Shown here: positions 10,484 to 24,200 of the stretch, piece by piece | How positions within the stretch are numbered: position 1 is the first letter of the stretch | Layout: each line of letters opens with the position of its first letter | NCBI GenBank assembly: GCA_022414725.1 | Contig: CM039463.1 | Coordinates: 74,210,990 to 74,274,989 of the forward strand | Direction: 5' to 3' | Source: Microglena sp. YARC | Lineage: Eukaryota > Chlorophyta > Chlorophyceae > Chlamydomonadales > Chlamydomonadaceae | Length of the DNA stretch: 64,000 nt | Position numbers and translations under genes: made by a program | Notes under the pieces: model-generated | What the model saw: only the letters and a program-made list of their open reading frames with translations | What the model was told of the DNA's origin: nothing | The model's database searches: none

Positions 10484-10694
10484 GCCAGGCTATAACAGGA
10501 AAGGCTTAAAAAGAAAAAGCACCGATGAACTGACCCCCAAACAATCGTTTTACTCACGGGGGACCTGAGTTCGTGCTGCAGTGATCATATTATTCTACAC
10601 GAATTAATTAATACATACTGTAAGTGGTTGAGATCTGGGTCCTGCTCTAGGGGGTTTAATACCTACGCCACCCAAACGGTGGTTGGGAGGTTGG

Positions 10695-10815
10695 TTTGTT
10701 TGTCCTCGACACAACCCTGATGTAATGGTTTTTTTGGCCTTGTGGGTGCTTTTTTCTTTTTGTTTAAAGCACAGAGTCTCATACACCCTAAGTAACTTTA
10801 ACATGTAATGTAATG
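10695..10815 (+). repeat. Dispersed repeat (CACAGAGTCTCATAC family), copy 1
   Basis: CCTGATGTAATGG, CTTTTTGTTTAAAGCACAGA and GTCTCATAC, followed by TTTAACATGTA. The second copy, in the same orientation, is at about 54425-54545. Confidence 0.65.
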
Positions 10816-12327
10816 CAATGTAACATACGGTAGTTTGCCTTGTTACGAGGCGTGAGGTTGAGAGGGCCAGCCCGTTTGCTTTCACTGACTGGGGCCATCC
10901 ACCAAGAGGGGTGTGTGTGTGTGTGTGTGTGTTGTGTGTGTGTGTGGTGGTGGTGGGGGGGGGGGTGGGTGGGGGGGGGGGGGGGGGCATCATCCCCCTG
11001 AGGGACGGTTTTGGGCCTGTTCCCATGTGTCTTCTGCACCCGACAATGGACTGGAAGGAGACTGTGGCATGGGTGTGAAGTTTGGTGCAGAGCTCGAGGG
11101 CGGCTAATTTGGAGAAACCTACGTCCTACGCGGGTAAGGTTGGGAAGTGCATTGGATAGTTATAGGTCCTCTGTGGTACCCAATGTAACACTTGAGTAAA
11201 TCACTTTATATCCCTGATCTTTCAGAGCCTGGGATAGGGTCTTGAGCCCGATCCCCCTTTTTGCGCATATTTAACCAAGGTGGTTGGTGTCAAGAGTAGT
11301 AGCCGACTTCAACTATGTGGATGGGAGGGACATGGGGGTGGGTTGGTATCAGAGCAGTTAGCCGACTTCAACTATGTGGATGGGAGGACATGGGGTGGGG
11401 TTGGTGTCAGAGCAGTAGCCGACTTCAACTATGTGGATGGGAGGACATGGGGTGGGGTTGGTGTCAGAGCAGTAGCCGACTTCAACTATGTGGATGGGAG
11501 GACATGGGGTGGGGGTGGAGCATGTTTCTTCCGAGCTACTCCTCCACCGAGGTCAGCTACCTTCCTAACCACATTCCCGAAAGTGCCCGCACTCCTTACA
11601 GCCTTCCAATGCCAGATTTGAGGGAATTGGAAGAATCCCATTTCGTATACTTTTTGATATATTATTTGATGGAAAGTAAAAGCAATTTTCTGTTTCTAGG
11701 GATTTCAAAATTGATAAAATGGAATCCATTGGGTCTATGGCGGATTCGTAATCTATTCTGATGGTGATGCTCCAGTCACAGGGAAAAAGCCCGAAAGTAT
11801 CTTTGTATTTACTACTTCATTCCCCTTACTAGCATGGTCATAAATCATAATTGATGATGACACTCGAAAAAATTTAGGGCTTGGGAAAACTTCCTTGACC
11901 CAGCTTAAACCTCCTTGCACAATTGAAGCGCCAGCCAGGTTGTCCCCTTGCTTACTTGCAGTGCGAGTTATTTTGGCAAGTGCGAGTTATCAAGGCAGTA
12001 CAGTTCCCATGTACCTCAGGTCAGGTCCCCCCAAGATGGACAGGCCGATTGTCAGTGTGACCCTCCAGTGAGGGTGTGACCCCAAGCCTGTTGTGGCCAG
12101 CCAACCGTAATCATCCTACGCCTACTGCCAGCGCGGCATCGAGTTGCTGAAGCCAATCCACCGCGGGGTCATTTCCCTTTCCTTATTTCTCTTGTCATCG
12201 CTAAGTGCAATATCTCACGTGCCGTTGCTTAAGCCATGCCACTGCGACTTCTTTGAGTTCCTTTTCAGTTTCGGGCCTAGGATCGTAATCAGGGGCGGGA
12301 AATGGATCAATTGCAATAATTAAAAGC
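10816..12327. other. Intergenic with 4-copy tandem repeat at 11300-11520
   Basis: Four units of about 58 bp contain GCCGACTTCAACTATGTGGA and TGGGAGGACATGG. They resemble the exon-edge arrays seen elsewhere, and 11520-11640 may hold a diverged exon (reading SMFLPSYSSTEVSYLPNHIP), but I cannot join it to anything. GT and poly-G tracts lie at 10909-10987. Bases 11640-12327 show nothing recognisable. Confidence 0.35.
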
Positions 12328-12593
12328 ATGCCCGCTGACGCTTCCAAGCCCGGCTCTGGCTCGCAAGGGCCGAGCAAGAGGAAGCGAACTGAGAAAGATG
12401 CACCTGTAAAGCCTTCCAGACGCAGTGCTTCAGAGGTAGCAGCGATCGTTGCGAATGATGCGCCCCTGCGAGTTGGATTTCGAAACGAAATCGCGAAGAT
12501 AATAACCAGCAGTACTTCCGCTTTGCTCAGGCGGCAGTGACTCAGGAAACGATGCTGCGGGCGTTTTGAAGGCCTTGTTAGAAGCAGCAAAAG
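12328..12593 (+). CDS. RRM-SPOC gene exon 1, start codon and NLS
   Basis: The ATG at 12328 is the first after an in-frame TAA about 45 bases upstream. It opens [20 protein letters not shown] and later reads [20 protein letters not shown]. That frame stops at 12538-12540. Removing 12512-12530 (GTACTTCCGCTTTGCTCAG) restores a frame reading [20 protein letters not shown] then AK plus one base, which fits exon 2 in phase 1. A one-base sequencing slip would restore it equally well. The donor is AAAG|GTGAGA. Confidence 0.6.
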
Positions 12594-15186
12594 GTGAGAT
12601 CACTGGTTAGCTGTAGCAATGCACTGCTTATACCCGCTGCATTGCATGGATGTTAGAAAGTAGTGCCTGAATGCCTCCTTCAGGACTTACAAGGCCATGT
12701 GAGACTACAAGGTCCTACCTAGTGAGCCCTGCCGTGGGTTGGGCCTTGGTCCAGTCTAGTCTCACCAGAGCCCCTTAAGGATCCCATGTCTTCATATATC
12801 TATGCATGCGCAAATGCATCAGGGTTTTTTCTGAAGGAAATGAAGCGGTGTCTTAACATAGCACCTTGATGCTACTAGCAGCGTTCACAAGGTTCTTGTT
12901 TCGTTGCTGTCAACCGCCATGGTAGCTGTGTCCAAATAAAGTAGCAGCCCGTTCTCTACCGCCGCAAGAACCCTTAATACTACAATAATAATAATGCCCC
13001 ACTAGGCGTTATCATTACTGTCCCCCCTTCCCCCCACCCCCACCACACACTCACACACATAAACTCGCACACTCTCACTCTGACACACACACATTCACCC
13101 ATACCCACCCATTACCCACCCATTCACCTACCATACACCAATACGTAACATACCCCAGGAAACTGCGGAGCTCGCAGGTGTGGGAATTATAACACACACA
13201 TCCAGCACCACCGCACATACACATGACACACACACAGCACCACCACACACACACACCCAGCACCACCACACACACACACACATCACCACAGACACGCACA
13301 TGACACACACATCAGCACCACCACACAAGACACCAGCACCAACCACCGCACACACTCCATGATACACACACCCAGCACCACCACCACACACACACCCAGC
13401 ACCCACACACACGCACACATCCAGCACCACCGCACACAACACCATGACACAACACCCCAGCACCGACCACCACACACACACCAGCACCACCACACACACA
13501 CATCCAGCACCACGCACACACACCATGACACACACCGCCAGCATCACCACACCACACACAAGTGCAACCACACACAACACACATCCAGCACACCGCACAC
13601 ACACCATGACAACACACCCAGCACCACCACCAACACACACACCAGCACCACACACACTTGCACACATCCAGCACCACCGCACACACACCATGACACACAC
13701 ACCCAGCACCACCACACACCACCCACACACCCACACACCACACCACCACACCACAGCCCACCCACACCCAGCACACACACGCAACAACCACACCATGCAC
13801 CACCCAGGCACACAAACACACAGTCACACACACACACACACATGCCACCCAGGCGTTAGCAGTACTATTACATCGTGTGTTACTGCAGGAAACTGCGGAG
13901 CTCGCTCTTATTATGGTATTGCGTCACGATAATTTTAATGGTTTTCAAATAAATTCAAAATTTTGGTGAGACGGCTTCGTCCGATTAATATCATATAATA
14001 TTGTATAATATTATTTATTCACTTACATTATATAACATAGCCAACCCCTACCCATACTGCAGGAAACTGCGGAGCTCGTAGGTTGGCTGCACGCCTAGTG
14101 CCCCGCTTCCTGCATCGATTCCCTCAGCAGGTGGTGCCAGCTGCAGACCTACTGCTGTCACTCCATCAGGTGGGGCGCTGTGGTGGTGCTGGGTGTGTGT
14201 GTCAAGGTGTTAGCATGTGTGTGTGTAGTGATGGTAGTAGTGTGTGTGTGTGCAATGGTGTGTGTGTAGTGGTGGTGGTGGTGCCAGCTGCAGACCTACT
14301 GCTGTCACTACACCAGGTGGGGCGCTGTGGTGGTGCTGGGTGTGTGTGTCAAGGTGTTAGCATGTGTGTGTGTAGTGATGGTAGTAGTGTGTGTGTGTGC
14401 AATGGTGTGTGTGTAGTGGTGGTGGTGGTGCCAGCTGCAGACCTACTGCTGTCATACACAGGTGGGGCGCTGTGGTGGTGCTGGGTGTGTGTGTCAAGGT
14501 GTTAGCATGTGTGTGTGTAGTGGTGGTGGTGGTGTGTGTGTGTGCCATGGTGTGTGTGTAGTGGTGGTGGTGGAGCCAGCTGCAGACCTACTGCTGTCAC
14601 TACACCAGGTGGGGCGCTGTGGTGGTGCTGGGTGTGTGTGTCAAGGTGTTAGCATGTGTGTGTGTAGTGGTGGTGGTGGTGGTGGGTGAGTGTGTGTGTA
14701 GTGGTGGTGCTGGGTGTATGTGTGGTGGTGGTGGTGCTGTGTGTGTGTGTCATGGTGTGTGAGTGTGTGTGTCATGGTTGTGTGTGTTGTAGTGGTGGTG
14801 GTGGTGTGTGGTGCCATGGTGTGTGTGTAGTGGTGGTGGTGGTGTCAGCTGCAGACCCACTGCTGTCACTGCACCAGGTGAGGCGCTGTGGTGGTGGTGG
14901 AGGTGGGTGGGTGTCAAGGTGTGTGTGTGTGGTGCTGTGTTTGTGTCATGGTGTGGTGGTGGTGGTGGTGGTGGTGTGTGTTTTTGTGTAGTGCTGGGGG
15001 TGAGCGGTCGTCAAGGTGTCAGCATGTGTGTGTGTATGTAGGTAGTTGTTTAGGGTTGATGATGGTGTGTGTGTATAGGTGTAGGTGTAAGTGTGGGTTT
15101 GCAATGCATCAGGTGTGTTAGTGTGGCGGTGCTGCGTGTGGGTGAGTGTGTGTGGGTCCCCAGTGCCGCTTGCCTGTGGTGAGGGT

Positions 15187-15234
<48 letters not shown>

Positions 15235-18200
15235 GGGGGGTATGCCTGCCAGTGCACTTGCCTGCGGGTGGGTGTGGATGTTGGGGTCTGTGTGTGACTG
15301 GTTGTTAGTGTGTGGGTGTCTGGGTTGCTGGGTGGGCGGGTGAGCCGGGTAGGCGGAATGCGCTGTTTTTTGTGTGGTGTTGGTTTGTGTGTTGGTGTCT
15401 GGGTGTGCATCGCTATGTGTGCATGGGAACATGATTAAGTCCCCCCCACCCACCCCCCCCACCCACACCCACACCCACACCTACCCCTACCCCTACCCCC
15501 CCTTCCTACAAATTCCCCTACCCTTACTTCCCATCCCCCCCCCCCCCCCCCCCCTCCTCCCAGGACAAGTATGCAAACAAGCTTGACGTAGACACCATTG
15601 TCAACTCCACACACACGGATGCACTCAAGGGCCTGGCAGATGTGTTGCAAGCTGCCACCAAGCTAGCTGATAAAGCGGTGCCTACTGTGCTTCGTATTGT
15701 TGACTACGTGCTCAGGTAGGGGGTAGGGGGGTGATTTTGCTTACAGAAACGGTATTTATTTACGGCATTTATTGTAAGTACAAGCCCTTACAGACTTAAA
15801 TGCCGGCCGCCCCCACCTTAAATGCCGGCCACCCAACCCTGGCCACTAAGCTAGCTGATAAAGCGGTGCCTACTGTGCTTCGTATTGTCGACTACGTGCT
15901 CAGGTAGGGGGTAGGGGGGTAGGGGGGGTGATGTCTGCTTTTGCTGATGCCCAACCTGCACCCAACCCTGGCCACCAAAGCTAGCTGATAAAGCGGTGCC
16001 TACTGTGCTTCGTGTTGTCGACTACGTGCTCAGGTAGGGGGGTAGGGGGGGTAGGGGGGTGATGTTGCTTTTGCTGATGCCAACCCTGCCACCCAACCTG
16101 GCCACCAAGCTAGCTGATATAGCGGTGCCTACTGTGCCTCGTATTGTCGACTACGTGCTCAGGTAGGGGGTAGGGGGGGTAGGGGGGTGATTTGCATACA
16201 GAAATGGTATTTATTTTACGTATAAGCCCTTACAGACCAATATCATGCAGACGTAAACACCCTTAATGACCAACAATTTACAGCTTAGGGCCATATAGGG
16301 CCATTTAGGGCCATTTAGGGCCATTTAGGGCCATCTAGGGCCATTTAGGGCCATGTAAGGCCATCTAGGGCCATTTAGGGCCATTTAGGGCCATCTAGGG
16401 CCATTTAGGGCCGTTTAGGGCCATTTAGGGCATTTAGGCATCTAGGGCATCTAGGGCCATTTAGGGCCATGTAAAGGCCATCAAGGGCCATTTAGGGCCA
16501 TTTAGGGCCATCTAGGGCCATCTAGGGCCATCTTGGGCCATTTAAGGCCGTTTAGGGCCATCTAGGGCCATTTAGGGCCATTTCGGGCCAAACGTTTAGC
16601 TAACCTGTTCCAGCCACCTAACCCTGGCCACCAAGCTAGCTGATAAAGCGGTGCTTACTGTGCTTGGTATTGTCGACTACGTGCTCAGGTAGGGGGTAGG
16701 GGGATGATGTCTGTTTTTTGGCGGAGCCCCCTCTTCAAGGGGGCGGGAGCCCCCATGTTTACCCCTTCGTCCGTTTGTCCGACCGAAAAATTGCTTGAAG
16801 CCTGACACGTCACACAACGGTCGCGTAACTAACTCGCTTCATTCGGTCAGCTACATCCCACAACCTGCCATCACCATGACTTGTAAAGGAAGGTGTGAGC
16901 TTTAGGACAAACTACTTTTTATTTTAATGGAATTTGTTTTGAGCGCGATAGACCTTGAATCATCTTTATGAAAAAGGTGACTCAACTTAGGGAAGCCCAT
17001 AGTTAAGAAATTAGCATGTTTCAGTTGACCTGGTCCCCACCAATTGAGCAAACCCAAATTTGAGTATTTATATATCAAACTGATGTGTTTGGGCAACTTA
17101 ATGCCAAAAAATATTTGACTTTGGACTGGAGGCCATAGTCTAAAACCATGCGATTCATGCTCACCAAGACTTAGGCACCTATGGATATATATTATATACT
17201 ATTTATACAGCACAACATTTATATACCATATATTTATACCGCTCAACCCCCTTGATGATGGCGACAATGAGCATCGTGCAGCGCCGCACTTCAATTGTTT
17301 TGAAAACCATTTAAAACCCATAAAAAATCCATAAAACCCATAAAACCCATTGTTTTGAAAACCATTTAAAACCCATAAAAAATTAAATACAATCGTTAGA
17401 CTACTCTGAACCATTAACCAGCCATTTGCACCAATTTGCTAATCATCTTACAACCACATACAGCTCAACCCCTTGATCACGATGAAGAGCACGCGCGCAC
17501 AACAGCGCCGCACTTATAATCGTTTTGAAAACCATTTAAAACTGATTAAAAACCATTAAAACCGATTAAAAACCATTTTAAACACATTTGTTAACCATTA
17601 TTAAAAACATTTAAAACCGTAATTAAAACCATTTAAAACCCATTTAAAACATATTTGTTAACCATTATTAAGAACCATTTAAAACCGATTAAAAACCATT
17701 TAAAACCATTTAAAACACATTTGTTGACCATTATTAAAAACCTTTAAAACCGATAAAAAACCATTTTAAACCATTCAAAACACATTTGTTAACCATTATT
17801 AAAAACCATTTAAAAACGATTAAAAAACATTTAAAACCATTTAAAACACATTTGTTAACATTATTAAAAAAACCATTTAAAACGATTAAAAACATTTAAA
17901 ACCATTTAAATCACATTTGTTAACCATTATTAAGAACCATTTAAAACCGATTAAAAACCATTTAAAACCATTTAAAACACATTTGTTAACCATTATTAAA
18001 ACCATTTCCCAGCCACTTCCAACATTCTAGCCATTTTTCAACCATAGCTCAGTAACACAGGCAGCTCGATCCCCTTGATGACGGCAAAGAGCTCAGCACC
18101 AGACAACAGCGCCGCACTTTGGACAGTATTAAATGATAACGCCAGTACAAATCTGTTGATCCATTTATTTTTGATTTTGCGAATTGCGATGCTTAGAAAA

Positions 18201-21200
18201 CCAAACCATTAGTAAGCCGTTGTACATCATTAACAATCACTTTTTAACCATTGTACATCAGGCAGCTCAACCCCCTTGATGACGACGAAGAGCACCGTGC
18301 CGCACAACAGCGCCGCACCTCGGATGATTCCAGCAAGCGGAGCGCCAGCAGGGACATGGACAGCTCAGCGCCGGCCGCTGAGCTGTACAGTGACAGCTCC
18401 GGAACCGCTGGCAACAGGGTGGCGATTGCCCAGGAGGTGTTGAAGCTGGGGTACCGCCTGTTCCCACGTGTAGTGCTGTCCTGCTGCCTCCAGTCGTTCA
18501 AGGGGGGGGACTCCAACCTATATAGCGGGTCTGTCATCTTTTTCAGAGACTATCTGCTTCTAGAGACCCCAGGCTGCAGTAGTGGTAGCGGGAGGCCTGG
18601 GGGCGAGAGAGGAGGGGAGGGGGCTGCGCCCCCCCCTGCTGCCAGCAAGGCACGAGGATGCTGCCTTGCGGCTGAGGTGCTGAATGAGCTGCCGGACACG
18701 AAGCACTGGTTGAGGCAGGTCATCTTCAGCATTAGCAAAGGTGGGTGGGCGTAGGGTGGGTGGTGGGGCGGGTTGGGGTGGTGGTGTGGTGGGTTGTGTG
18801 GTGTGGGTTGTGGTGATGGTGTGCTGAATGAGCTGCTGGACACAAAGCACTGGTTGAGGCAGTCATCTTCAGCATTAGCAAAGGTGAGTGGGCGTTAGAG
18901 GGGGACAGGTTGGGACCCCCCCTCACCCAATTCCCCCCCCCCCCCCCCTCCCCCTCTCCTACCCCCTTATTCCCTCCCCCCTCCCCCCTCCTGCCCTCTC
19001 ATTCCTCCCCCCCTCCCCCTCCCCCCTCCCCCTCATCCCCACCCCTCACCCCTCCTTCCCCAGACAAGCGTGTGCGCCGCCACCACCGCCACCCCACCAC
19101 ACCCCTCACCTCACCACCTCTCACTCCTCCCCCTTCCTGCCCATACAAGCGTGTGGTTGGTGCTAAGGACATCTACAGTTACTTGGACACGCTGCTCGAA
19201 GCTGGTCACCCAACACTGATCAATTCACCCACACCAGCGGCGCACCACCACTGCCACCACCCAACCTACAACCACAAACTGTTAAACAAGCCTACACCCA
19301 CGCCAACCACCAACCTTACACCCCCATACCCCACACCAGCAGCGCCACCCCACTGCAAACACCCAGCCTTACCCCCCCCCCCCCCCCCCCTAACTCCCGC
19401 CCCCCACCCTCACCCTCCCTGCCAGACAAACGAGTGGTTGGTGCTAAGGACATCCACAGTTACTTGGACAAGCTGCTGAAGCTCGTCACCCCCACACTGG
19501 TCAACAAGCCCGCACCAGCGCCACACCACCCGCCACCACCACTCGCCCCAGTCTCGCTCTGAGAGTGGCGGGTCGGGTAGGGACCGTTCGCATGGTCCTG
19601 GGACAGAAACGTGAGTTGTATGTGAGTTGGTCGGTTGTGAGTTGGTTGGTTGTGAGTGGCGGTCGGGTAGGGACCGTGGCTCAATGGTGCTGGGACAGAA
19701 ACGTGAGTTGGTTGGTTGTGAGTTGGTTGTGAGTTGGTTGGTTGTGAGTGGCAGGTCGGGTAGGGGGAGTGGTCATGGTGCTGGGACAGAAACGTGAGTT
19801 GGTTGGTTGTGAGTTGGTTGTGAGTTAGTTGGTTGTGAGTGGCGGGTCGGGTAGGGGGAGTGGTCATGGTGCTGGGACAGAAAGGTGAGTTGGTTGTGAG
19901 TTGGTTGGTTTGTCAAGTGTGACGAGGCCAACGTAGGTACCTCTAGATTTAGCAAGCTAGTTTCAGCAGAGTATTTAAAGAGTGATGTGTGATGTGAGTT
20001 GACTCATAGATTGAAGTGTGAAATTAGTTGACTTTTAGAGTGAAGTGTGACGTGAGTTGAATTTTAGAGTGATGTGTGATGTGAGTTGAATTTTAGAGTG
20101 AAGTGTGACGTGAGTTGAATTTTAGAGTGATGTGTGATGTGAGTTGACTTTTAGAGTGAAGTGTGACGTGAGTTGACCTCCCCCACTCCCCCACTCCATG
20201 ATCTAACAGTACGCACACCCTCCTCCTCCAGCCCCTCCGCCCCCCACTCCATGTTCTAACAGTACCGCACACCCTGCCCCCTCCAGGCCCCCTCCGCCCC
20301 CCACTTTTGATGTTCTAACAGTACCTCACACCCTCCCTCCCCAGGCCCCCTCCGCCCCCACTCCACCCCCCCTGGAGGCCCCTGCCCCCAAGCCGCCCCC
20401 CACTCCGAAACCGACCCATCCTCTCAGTTCATTGGCCGTGGCGGCCCTATCTGTCGCTCGGACGCGTGCCTTTTTATAGGGGGCCTGCCCCCCCCGCTGG
20501 CCGAGACCACTCTGCGAGAAGAGTGTAGCAAGCACGGTGATGTGGAGAGTGTGCACATGTTCCAGGCTGGCAGCCAGACCCCATTCCTGAGCCATGGGGA
20601 AGCTTACGTCGTTTTCTCATCTGTAAGGTGCGACCCCCCCCCCCCCACCCCACCCCCACCCCCCACCCACCCACGGCACCCACACACACATACACCACCC
20701 TTCCCTCCCACCCCCATCTACACAGAAACACACACACACATAGTAATGATACACATACACAAACATCCACCCACCCACACCGACACCCACCCACCCGACA
20801 CCACACCCCACCCGACACCCACGCATGACACACACATGACTGCAGCCATCTGCTACGAAAGCATGGTCGCCACCCCCTTTTGGACCTGGCCCCTCCATCA
20901 CCTCAAACACCCTAGCACCCTCCCCCCATCCACACACCACTCTCCACTTAACCACCCACCCACCCACCACCCACCACCATCCACACCCACCACGCCACAC
21001 ACACAGGGATGGCCGCCATCTGCTACGAGAGCATGGTCGCCACGACCCACCACACAAACACCACCACAAACATCCCCGCCCTCCCTACTCCGCCCCCCTA
21101 TACCCCCCCCACACACACAAACCACACACTCGCACCCACACACAGAGATGCAGCCATCTGCTACAAGAGCATGGTCGCCACGACCCCTTTGGACCTGGCC

Positions 21201-24200
21201 GCCCGCTGTTCATCGAATTCTGCTCGTCCCCCCCCCCCCCCACTTCCCCCCCCCCCCCCCCCCACACCACCCACCCACCCACACACACAAACACCCCCCT
21301 CAACCCCCCCCTCCCCACACACACCCACACCCCTCACCCCCACCACCCCACATCCCACCCAACACACACAGGGATGCCGCATCTGCTACAAGAGCATGGC
21401 CGCACGACCCACCCCCACAAAACACCACCACAAACATCCCCGCTCCCTACTCCGCCCCCCTATCCCCCCAACACACAAACCCACACACCCGCACACCCCA
21501 CACAGGGATGCCGCCATCTGCTACGAGAGTATGGTCGCCACGACCCCCTTTGGACCTGGCCGCCCGCTTTTCATCGAATTCTGCTCCTCTCTCCCCCCTT
21601 GTGCCCCCTCCTCCTCCGCCACCACCAGCAAGGCACCACCCGCCCCCCCACAAACTTCGTGTGGGTGGCGGGCACACACAGCCCGGAGTTGGTTGTGCGT
21701 GCTATTCAGGAAGCACACCTGCCATCACCACAGCAGATCCTGAGGGTGTCAGGCAGTGCACCAGGTGCGTACTGGTGGTGGTGGTGTGTGTGTGTATGTG
21801 TGGGTGGTGGTGTGAGGGTGTTCGTGGTGGGTGGGTGGGTAGGGTGGGTGGGTGTGGTGGTGCGGGGGGGGGGGGGGGGGGGGGGGGGGTATTAGTGTGT
21901 GGTGGTTTTGGGTGGGGGTGGGGGGGTGGGGGGTGGAGGGCATTTGTGAGGAGGTGGGTTTGTATATGAGTTGCTGGTGGTGGGGGGTGAGGGGGTGGGG
22001 GGGCAGGCACTCACAGCCCGGAGTTGGTGGTGCGTGCTATTCAGGAAGCACACCTGCCCTCACCAAAAACAGATCCTGAAGGGTGTCAGGCAGTGCACCA
22101 GGTTGCGTGCTGGTGGTGGTTTGTGTGTGTGTATTTGTGTGTGTATGTGGGTGGGGGTGAGAGGTAGTGGGTGGCGGGCACACACAGCCCGGAGTTGGTT
22201 GTGCGTGCTATTCAGGAAGCACACCTGCCCTCACCACAACAGATCCTGAGGGTGTCAGGCAGTGCACCAGGTGCGTGGTGTGTGTGTGTGTGGGTGGGTG
22301 TGTGGGTGGGGTGGGGGGGTCATATTAGGGTGGTGGTGGTGTGTGGTGTGTGTGAGGGTGGGTGGGTGGGGGGGTGGGTGGGGCATATTAGTTGGTGGTA
22401 GTGTGTGGTGTGTGTGCGTGTGTGTGGTGGTGGTGGGGTGGGGGGATGTAGGTAAGGAGTGTGGGGGGGTATGTGGGTGTGGGGAGGGGGGTTGTGGGTT
22501 TGTATGGGGTGGGGGGGGGGGGGGGGGGGGGGGGGGTATGTGGGTGTGGCGGGCACACACAGCCCGGAGTTGGTGGTGCGTGCCATTCAGGAAGCACACC
22601 TGCCTCACCACAACAGATCCTGAGGGTGTCAGGCAGTGCACCAGGTGGGGTGTGTGTTAGTGGGGGGTGAGGTGAGGTGGGGGGTGGGAGGTGCATATTG
22701 GTTGGTGGTGGGTGTGTGGTGTGTGTATGTGTGTGGTGATAGTGGTGGTGGGGGGGGAGGGGGGAGGTAAGGAGTGGTGCGTGCCATTCAGGAAGCACAC
22801 CTGCCCTCACCACAACAGATCCTGAGGGTGTCAGGCAGTGCACCAGGTGGGTGCTGGGAGTGTGTATGCTGGTGTGGGGGTGGGGGTGGGGGTGCACGGG
22901 TAGGCAGATGGGTGGATGGGGTACCATCCCTAACCCACCCCACACCTATCCACCCTATCCCCCCCTACCCCCCATCAAACCCCCCCACCAGGTTCTCTCT
23001 CGAGAATCTGAGCTCCCCACGCCATCCAACACATTGTGGATTGCCTCATACTACACCCCCCCCCCACCCTAACCCCCCACCACCACCACCCCCATCACAA
23101 TCCAACCCCCCCCACCCCACCCCCCCCCCCCACCCCACCCCCCACAACATCCAAACACACCCCAGGTCTCCTTCTTGAGAATCAGAACTCCCACCCACCC
23201 CCTCACACACACCCCACACACACCCAGGTCTCCTCCTCAAGAACCAGAGCTCCCCCACGCCATCCAAACACATTGTGGACTGCCTCATACTACCCACCCC
23301 ACCTCCACCCTATCCAGCCCTAAGCCCCCAACCTCTGTATCCACCCTAACCACCCCACCCCACTACCCAGGTCTCCTTCTCGAGAACCAGAGCTCCCCCA
23401 CGCATCCAACACATTTGTGGAATGCCTCATACTCCCCCCCCCCCCCCCCCCCCTCCTCCCTATCCACCCCTAACCACCACCCCCCACCTACCCAGGTTCT
23501 CTTCTCGAGAACCAGAGCTCCCCCACGCCATCCAACACATTGTGGATTGCCTCATACTCCACCCCCCCCTCCTCGCCTAATTCCACCCCTTACCCACCCA
23601 CCCCACCCTACCCAGGTCTCCCTTCTCGAGAACCAGAGCTCCCCCACGCCATCCACACATTGTGGATTGCCTCATACCCCCCCCCCCCCCCCCCCCTCCC
23701 TCGCCCTATCCACCCCTAACCCCACCCACCACCTTACCCAGGTCTCCTTCTCGAGAACCAGAGCTCCCCACGCCATCCAACACATTGTGGATTGCCTCAT
23801 ACTCCCCCCCCCCCCCCCCCCCCCTCCCTCCCCTATCCACCCCTAACCACCCACCCACCCTACCCCAGGTCTCCTTCTTGAGAACCAGAGCTCCCCCACG
23901 CCATCCAACTCATTGTGGATTGCCTCATACTCCCCCCCCCCCCCTCCCTCGCCTATCCACCTAACCCACACCACCCCACCCTACCCCAGGTCTCCTTCTC
24001 GAGAACCAGAGCTCCCCCCACGCCATCCAACACATTGTGGATTGCCTCATCGAGCGCCTCACACCGAGCCTCAAGCCAAACAGGGCCCCCATTCAGCTAC
24101 CCGCTCAGCTACACGCGCCAGGTCAGCCTAGCTACCAAGGTCAGACCCCCACCCGGGGGACCCCGTCCGGGCCCTCCACTCCAGGGGGGGCTGGGACCCC

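Larger units (their letters stand above)
9762..10592 (+). mobile_element. Older dispersed repeat split by the hAT-MITE region
   Basis: Left part: GTTACAGTCCAGGGGTAGGC and CAAATAGGCTAAATGGACTT. Right part from about 10491: GGCTTAAAAAGAAAAAGCAC, GATGAACTGACCCCCAAACA and ATCGTTT. The same sequence is continuous, in reverse orientation, at about 54240-54420 and 61375-61515. So about 670 bp containing both MITEs was inserted here. Confidence 0.7.

Noticed and set aside
12201..12590. A 129-residue open frame on the minus strand
   Set aside because: It is the antisense of exon 1 of the RRM-SPOC gene, whose plus-strand reading has an NLS, a good donor and phase agreement with exon 2.
16275..16590. 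Possible interstitial telomere array (TTTAGGG)
   Set aside because: The unit is the 10-mer TTTAGGGCCA, not the 7-mer plant-type telomere repeat. It behaves like the other intronic minisatellites.
20542..21969. A 475-residue Pro/Thr/His-rich open frame
   Set aside because: It runs through exon 6, intron 6 and exon 7. Its length comes from CA/C-rich low complexity. The RRM halves are joined by splicing instead.
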